Part shown: piece after piece, positions 6,131-10,483 of the stretch | How the letters are laid out: every line of letters starts with the position of its first letter | How positions within the stretch are numbered: position 1 is the stretch's first letter | Program-made: the position numbers and the translations under genes | The notes under the pieces: model-generated | The model's database searches: none | What the model saw: only the letters and a program-made list of their open reading frames with translations | What the model was told of the DNA's origin: nothing | NCBI GenBank assembly: GCA_035384605.1 | Contig: DAOOIV010000148.1 | Span: 1-10,483 of the forward strand | Length of the DNA stretch: 10,483 nucleotides | Direction of reading: 5' to 3' | From: Phycisphaerae bacterium | GTDB lineage: Bacteria; Planctomycetota; Phycisphaerae; UBA1845; PWPN01

Positions 6131-6686
6131 ACGGCTCAGGGGTCGGGGGCCGGTCGTCGGCTCGGCCGCATCGTGCCGACCAGCGGCTCTGCCCCGGCCT
6201 GTCTCCATTTCCGGCCATCGTTCACCGCCGTGGTAAGACATCCTTCGGCGGGACATGAGCAACTCGCGACCGCTCGCCAAACGCCGACAGGTGAAACAGG
6301 TAGAAGGTAAACTCCTTGCATGTGCGGCGGCGGGTTGGCCTGGTGGCCGTGCTCATCCCTTTCGGTCTTCGGGCACTTGCCCGGAGCCGAGCCTGCGGGA
6401 GGTCGCCGGCTCATAAGACACTGTCAGGTCCGCGTTTCCTGGTCTTTCTGTTGCGATGGTGGTGACCCGGATGGTCTGATTCTATCCCTGGAACCCTGAA
6501 CAAAAGCTGTCCCGGAGCGTCTAATGCCGGGAGGATTGCGTAAGATCCGGTCTACCAGCGTTGTCTATTGGTATGCCAGAGGGTACCATGAATTGGTGCG
6601 TCGAGGCGGCCGATAGCAGGACAGCGGGGGGGCGGGCCCGGATCGACGCCGAACCGGGCAGGGGGATGTTGACGAGGGACTGAGCC
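6131..6686. other. Intergenic stretch without a convincing gene
   Basis: The 556 bases between the nitroreductase and the coiled-coil protein hold no recognised gene. Two open frames deserve mention: a 92-codon minus-strand frame (6136-6414) with a Cys-rich core but no Shine-Dalgarno sequence, and a 30-codon plus-strand frame (6524-6616) with a GGAG 6 bases before its ATG. No clear promoter or terminator was recognised. Confidence 0.4.
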
Positions 6687-8492
6687 ATGTCGGAGCTTCG
6701 GAAAAAGGCCAAGCGGGCCCAGTTGCGGCTGTGGTGCAATCGCTGGTTCTCCACGCTCGGATGGTCTTTGGCAGGGGGGGCGGCGCTCTTTGTTCTCCTT
6801 GTGCTGATCGATCGTCTGTGGCTGGTGAGGCCGGACGCCGAAGTGCTGACGGGTTGGGTCTGTCTGGGGTTGCTGGGCGCCTCGGTCGTCGCCTCAGCGG
6901 TCTGGACCTTCTTGACCCGTGAGACGCTGTCGGTTGCCGCAGCCGCGCTGGACGATGCCGCCGGTTTGCGGGAACGCATCAGCAGCGCGATCTACTGCGA
7001 GAAGATGGATGACCCCTTCGGGCAAGCCGTTGTGGCCGATGCCCACAGGGTAACACATGGCCTGACGGTAGGTCGTCATTTGCCGCTTCGTTTCCCTCAG
7101 TCCGCCAGTTACGCCGGCCCAAGCCTGCTGGTTGCCCTCTTGGTTTTCTGGCTTTTCCCCGTTGTCGACTTGGCCGGCAGACAGGAAGCTCTGCAGAAAC
7201 AGCTTGAGCAACAGAAGCGCGTTGAGCGCGCCGCCGCGCTGGTTCAGCCTTTAATCGACAAGCAGGTCGAGACTTTGCGGAAGAGATATCCCGCTCTGGA
7301 ACAGGAGATGCAGCAACTGGCCGCCTTGAAGAACGCTCCACCAGCCACGCGGCCCGAGGATGTTGCCAAGGATCCTATCAAGCAGGTCAACAATCTCGCT
7401 CGGCAGATCGAGAACAAGAAAGAGAACCCCGATCTGGCCAAGATCGAGGAGTTCCAGAAGATCGCCCAGAAGCTGGAGGCTCGGCAACGTGGGGACAGCG
7501 CGGTCAGCAAGCTGGTTCAGGCCATGGCCCGGGGTGACTACAAGAGCGCACAACAAGCGCTTGAGGAGATGAAGCTCGACCTGATGAAAGCCCCAAAGAC
7601 CGACGAGGACAAGCAGAAGGCCGAGGAACTCAGGAAGCAGATCAACAAGCTGGGCGATCAGCTCAAGGAGCTTGCCGAGAACGATAAGAAACTCCAACAG
7701 GAACTGGCCAAGACGGGCATGAAGCCGGACGAAATCGCCCGGGCTCTCGAGCATCTGAAGAAGCAGGACCTCGACGCTCTGAAAGAACAGCTCAAGAAGC
7801 AGGGGTTGTCGGAGAAGGACATCCAGAAGCTGGCGAACCAGCTCAAGAAATGCCAAGGCGGTTGCCAGATGGCCGGCAGGCTGGGAGACAGCCTGAAGCA
7901 GGCGGCCCAAGGCCAGCCGGGACAACAAGGTTCGGGGCAGGGATCCGAAGCCGGGTTCACCGACGCGGCCGACCAGTTGTCGGATATGGAGGCCTTGCAG
8001 CAGGAGATGAACCAGCTCACGGCAGCGGCCAGTGATCTGCAGCAGATGCAGGATCAACTGTCGCAGGCCGGACAATGCTCGGGACAGTGTGATGGGATGG
8101 GGTTGGGCGAGGGCCAAGGCCAGTTGAAGGAGTCGCAGAGCGGCATGGGTCCACTTGGTCAGGGACGGGGCGGCATTGCGCCTAAGACTGAGACTGGTGC
8201 CAAGACCACGGCTCAGAAGGCTAAAGTCGAGTCGCACCCCGGCGCGATCATTTCCACCCAGTTTGTCCATGGCGAGCAGATTGCCGGACAGGTGACCGAC
8301 GAGTTTGTTGAGGCGGTGATCTCCAAGGAGCGGGAGGTCTCGGATGCCATCAATCGCGAGGCAATCCCGCGCCAGTACCACAAGAGTGTGAGCAAGTACT
8401 TCAGCGACGCCAGAGAGGGCCTGCCTGCCGACCGGGTCAAGGCCGTCGAGAACAAGTTCGAAGGCGAAAAGCCGGCCGGGGAGGCAAAGTGA
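6687..8492 (+). CDS. Membrane-anchored coiled-coil protein, DUF4175-like, 601 aa
   Basis: The ATG follows GAGGG (6674-6678) by 8 bases. Three hydrophobic segments are predicted by eye, at about 24-46, 54-76 and 142-164. The long remainder is Lys/Glu/Gln/Leu-rich: heptad-like helices run from about 165 to 385 with charge patterns typical of coiled coils. A Gln/Gly-rich flexible stretch follows (about 405-500). The compact C-terminus (516-590) contains I-S-K-E-R-E-V and I-P-R-Q-Y-H-K-S-V-S-K-Y-F, the P-R-x-Y-x3-V-x2-Y-F ending I associate with DUF4175-like and related planctomycete proteins near MoxR/VWA clusters. Two C-x3-C pairs are present (Cys389/Cys393, Cys464/Cys468). No enzymatic motif is visible, so a structural or scaffold role at the cytoplasmic membrane is inferred. 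The stop codon is one base from the next start, so the two genes are probably co-transcribed and translationally coupled. Confidence 0.75.
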   Translation: MSELRKKAKRAQLRLWCNRWFSTLGWSLAGGAALFVLLVLIDRLWLVRPDAEVLTGWVCLGLLGASVVASAVWTFLTRETLSVAAAALDDAAGLRERISSAIYCEKMDDPFGQAVVADAHRVTHGLTVGRHLPLRFPQSASYAGPSLLVALLVFWLFPVVDLAGRQEALQKQLEQQKRVERAAALVQPLIDKQVETLRKRYPALEQEMQQLAALKNAPPATRPEDVAKDPIKQVNNLARQIENKKENPDLAKIEEFQKIAQKLEARQRGDSAVSKLVQAMARGDYKSAQQALEEMKLDLMKAPKTDEDKQKAEELRKQINKLGDQLKELAENDKKLQQELAKTGMKPDEIARALEHLKKQDLDALKEQLKKQGLSEKDIQKLANQLKKCQGGCQMAGRLGDSLKQAAQGQPGQQGSGQGSEAGFTDAADQLSDMEALQQEMNQLTAAASDLQQMQDQLSQAGQCSGQCDGMGLGEGQGQLKESQSGMGPLGQGRGGIAPKTETGAKTTAQKAKVESHPGAIISTQFVHGEQIAGQVTDEFVEAVISKEREVSDAINREAIPRQYHKSVSKYFSDAREGLPADRVKAVENKFEGEKPAGEAK

Positions 8493-8493
8493 G

Positions 8494-9522
8494 ATGGGTG
8501 GTTTCTCATTTCCGCGGGCGCAGGCGATTTCGTGCGCCCTGGCGGCGGCCGCTTGTGCATTCCTTTCCGGGTGCGACCAATCAAGCGACAAGCCGGCAGT
8601 CACTCTCTATACCAGCGTCGATGAGCCCTTCGCGCGAGAAGTGATTGCAGCCTTCGAGAAGCAGAGCGGCATTCGGGTGGCGATCAAGATCGACAGCGAG
8701 GCCGGGAAGACAACCGGGCTGGTTCGACGAATCGATGCCGAGCGCAACCGCCCGCAGGCCGACGTTTTCTGGTCCAGTGAGCTGTTCAACACCATCAAGA
8801 TGGGGCGGCAAGGCCTGCTGGCCGAGTATCGCCCGCCGGCCGAGGGGATTCCCGATCGCTACAAGGACCCGGCCGGCCGGTGGACGGCCTTTGGCATGAG
8901 AGCCCGCGTGTTGGCGTTCAACACCTCGAAGGTCAAGCCCGAGGAGCTTCCGACCCGGTGGCGCGAGATCGCCAATTCCCGCTGGGCAGGAGTCCTTGGC
9001 GTTGCCGATCCGCGTTTCGGCACCACCCGGGGGCACTTTGCCGCCTTCCTGGCCGCATGGGGGGAGCCGACCTATGCGGAGTTCGTCGAGCAGTTGAGCC
9101 AGACGCTGGGCGATAAGCTGCAGGACGGTAATGCCGCCGCTGCTCGGGCGGTGGCCAGGGGCGAACTGCACATCTGTGCCACCGATACCGACGACGTCTA
9201 TGTTCGTCAGGACGCCAAGGAGCCGATCGACATGGTTTTCCCTGATATGGGTGACGGCGGCACGCTGCTGATCCCCAACTCGGTTGCCATGATCGCCAAT
9301 GCTCCTCACCCGGATGAAGCAAAGAGACTGATAGATTTCCTGACCTCAGAGCAGACCGAACGAATGCTGGCCCGGAGTCCATCGCGCAACTACCCCGTTC
9401 GTGAATCGCTGCGCAAGGAACTGAGCATCACTCTCCCGCCCGAGGCGAAGCTGACATTCGAGCAGATTGCCGACGCTATGGACAAAGCCATCGAATTGGC
9501 GGGCAGGAAGCTGATCAAGTAG
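8494..9522 (+). CDS. ABC transporter extracellular substrate-binding lipoprotein (FbpA/AfuA-like), 342 aa
   Basis: The N-terminus is a lipoprotein signal peptide with lipobox L-S-G-C (24-27; lipidated Cys27, Asp at +2). The mature protein has the two-lobe layout of iron- or thiamine-type binding proteins. V-T-L-Y-T-S-V-D-E-P-F (36-46) is the first strand. Q-A-D-V-F-W-S-S-E-L (88-97) and R-W-T-A-F-G-M-R-A-R-V-L-A-F-N-T (129-144) form the hinge and ligand pocket. Later blocks include V-A-D-P-R-F-G-T-T-R-G-H (170-181), the hinge-like G-G-T-L-L-I-P-N-S-V-A-M-I (255-267), the P-H-P-D-E-A-K-R-L-I-D-F-L helix (271-283) and S-R-N-Y-P-V-R (297-303). The paired tyrosines of classical FbpA iron sites are not evident, so Fe3+ is not certain. 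A GGGGAGG (8478-8484) inside the preceding gene serves as ribosome binding site. No permease or ATPase gene follows, so this component is orphaned here. Confidence 0.88.
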   Translation: MGGFSFPRAQAISCALAAAACAFLSGCDQSSDKPAVTLYTSVDEPFAREVIAAFEKQSGIRVAIKIDSEAGKTTGLVRRIDAERNRPQADVFWSSELFNTIKMGRQGLLAEYRPPAEGIPDRYKDPAGRWTAFGMRARVLAFNTSKVKPEELPTRWREIANSRWAGVLGVADPRFGTTRGHFAAFLAAWGEPTYAEFVEQLSQTLGDKLQDGNAAAARAVARGELHICATDTDDVYVRQDAKEPIDMVFPDMGDGGTLLIPNSVAMIANAPHPDEAKRLIDFLTSEQTERMLARSPSRNYPVRESLRKELSITLPPEAKLTFEQIADAMDKAIELAGRKLIK

Positions 9523-10119
9523 GCATTGTTTTGTGTTTTGACACCTTCTAATAAAAAAGTCTTCTAAGCTCGCACGACTGTTTCCCGACCCGTGCCCGAG
9601 GCAAAGCGCAGAGGGGCCCCGTTCAGCCAAGGACAGGGGCTCGGTTTCCAACAGCGGGGCCGATGGGAGTGGATGTTGCCATGGGAAGTCGCAAGGCTCG
9701 TGCTCGCGGATCCCGCGGCTTTGTGGTGAAGCGCCTTGATATCGGCCGCATGATCAAGCAAGCCGCTCAATCGCCGGAGGCGCCGAAAACGTGGAGAAGA
9801 ACCTCGACAACAGGGGAACCGGGAAACATCGGCCCGCAGATGAGGCCGGACGGACCCGGATGGCCGGGCGATCATCGTCCGGCTCGCCCGGCGTCGCCTC
9901 TTATCTTCTGCCCCCCGCCGCTCCTCAAAAACGAGCTGCGTCCCCGTCTCAACATTCGGTCGAACTGGAGGTCAGGGTGAGACTTGCCGTCAATCACCGT
10001 GTCGGACAACTGTGCGGCCTCGTGCGCGAGTATCCCAAGGCGCTCGATCCCAGAGCAATGTCGGCGGCGGTTGAAATGCGCGGGTTTTCGGCGGTTCAGG
10101 CCGCAGTGGTGGTTTTGGT
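9523..10119. other. Downstream region without a recognised gene
   Basis: Right after the binding-protein gene comes an AT-rich run (9529-9568) holding TTGACA (9538-9543) and TCTAAG (9563-9568), a weak promoter-like pair with a 19-base spacer. Several plus-strand frames follow (for example 9663-9980 and 9791-10249), but they lack good ribosome binding sites and coherent products. No transporter permease is encoded on either strand. Confidence 0.4.
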
Positions 10120-10376
10120 TCTTCTCGGACGTGATAAGTGCAATAGGCTACTTGCGGCTCAGACTGCCAAGCGAACTCAAGAATCCCCTCGTGTGTCCCG
10201 ACTTCTCGCCCGGGAGCCAAAGTCTGCACCGTCCGCAGCAGGTTGGTGACCGTTCGACGCCCGGTGACCGGAATCGCGGCGAACAGCAGAATGACGAATC
10301 AAGGGTAGATCGGCCGGGTGAACGCCGGTGCGAATTCGCGGATGAGCGGCTCCGCCGCTTGTGGTATGGTTCTCAT
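10120..10376 (-). pseudogene. Decayed N-terminal fragment of a DDE-superfamily transposase (IS4/IS701-like)
   Basis: On the minus strand an ATG at 10376 is preceded by GGAGG (complement of 10382-10386) with 5 bases of spacing. It opens a frame reading L-I-R-E-F-A-P-A-F-T-R-P-I-Y-P, then TGA (codon 26, complement of 10299-10301), then F-V-I-L-L-F-A-A-I-P, V-T-G-R-R-T-V-T-N-L-L-R-T-V, T-L-A-P-G. As I recall them, planctomycete IS4-like transposases share the pattern F-x-P-A-F-T-x-P-T-Y-x-x-F followed by T-G-R-R-T-V-x-N-L-L-R-T. The stop sits where Arg is expected, so a CGA to TGA change is likely. Similarity fades after about 70 codons, the downstream frame is not transposase-like, and no catalytic Asp region is present. 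The intact ribosome binding site and start suggest fairly recent decay. No terminal inverted repeats were located, and the 5' end of the element may lie beyond the window. Confidence 0.6.
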
Positions 10377-10483
10377 GGGCGCCTCCGAGCCCGCGTACGA
10401 TGGGCAAGGTGTTCATGACTCATTCCCGGCTGCCAGCGTCGTTCTGAAAGTGCAGAGATTTCGCCGGTTTGAATATGTAGTCT

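Noticed and set aside
7251..8603. A 450-codon minus-strand open frame rich in Leu
   Set aside because: It is the reverse of Lys/Gln/Glu codons of the coiled-coil protein and not an independent membrane protein.
9663..9980. A 105-codon plus-strand frame after the binding-protein gene
   Set aside because: It has a weak ribosome binding site, a Pro/Arg/Gly-rich product without domains and no transporter-like hydrophobic segments.
9791..10249. A 152-codon plus-strand frame considered as a degraded permease
   Set aside because: It has one short Val/Leu-rich segment only, no ABC permease EAA-like motif, and it overlaps the minus-strand transposase remnant.

Overview
This 10.5 kb, GC-rich window looks like a chromosomal segment of a planctomycete, perhaps of the Phycisphaerae. 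The evidence is the single-subunit prepilin-like protein with an H-X9-D C-terminal element, a DUF4175-like coiled-coil membrane protein, small lipoprotein-like proteins and scattered transposase debris. The taxonomic assignment is inference from gene style; the window holds no rRNA or marker gene that would settle it. No phage, CRISPR array or obvious defence system is present.

Left part (1-2350). A cluster of four short hairpins opens the window (22-158); two are nearly identical copies built on GGTCCCAGAT and resemble REP elements. A 62-residue protein with an N-terminal signal or lipoprotein segment follows on the plus strand (493-681). It converges with two minus-strand genes: a prepilin-type protein (833-1666) and a BamE/SmpA-like small lipoprotein (1820-2125). 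A divergent promoter region (2164-2262) separates the BamE-like gene from a complete tRNA-Leu(UAA) gene (2263-2345).

Middle part (2346-6130). Next to the tRNA lies a short stretch resembling the N-terminal part of a planctomycete tyrosine recombinase (tentative). Then come a full-length nucleotide-sugar dehydrogenase (2632-4266, plus), a broken C-terminal piece of an IS66 transposase (about 4238-4786, minus), about 770 bases without a recognisable gene, and a compact FMN nitroreductase (5557-6129, plus).

Right part (6131-10483). After about 550 bases without a convincing gene, two genes separated by one base form a probable operon. The first encodes a 601-residue membrane-anchored coiled-coil protein (6687-8492); the second encodes a lipoprotein-type ABC substrate-binding protein (8494-9522). 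No permease or ATPase gene follows. The remaining bases hold no clear gene except a decayed N-terminal fragment of a DDE-superfamily transposase on the minus strand (about 10120-10376).

The genes do not form one pathway. The window reads as a mosaic of single housekeeping or envelope genes (tRNA, BamE-like, prepilin, sugar dehydrogenase, nitroreductase, solute-binding protein) separated by mobile-element scars.
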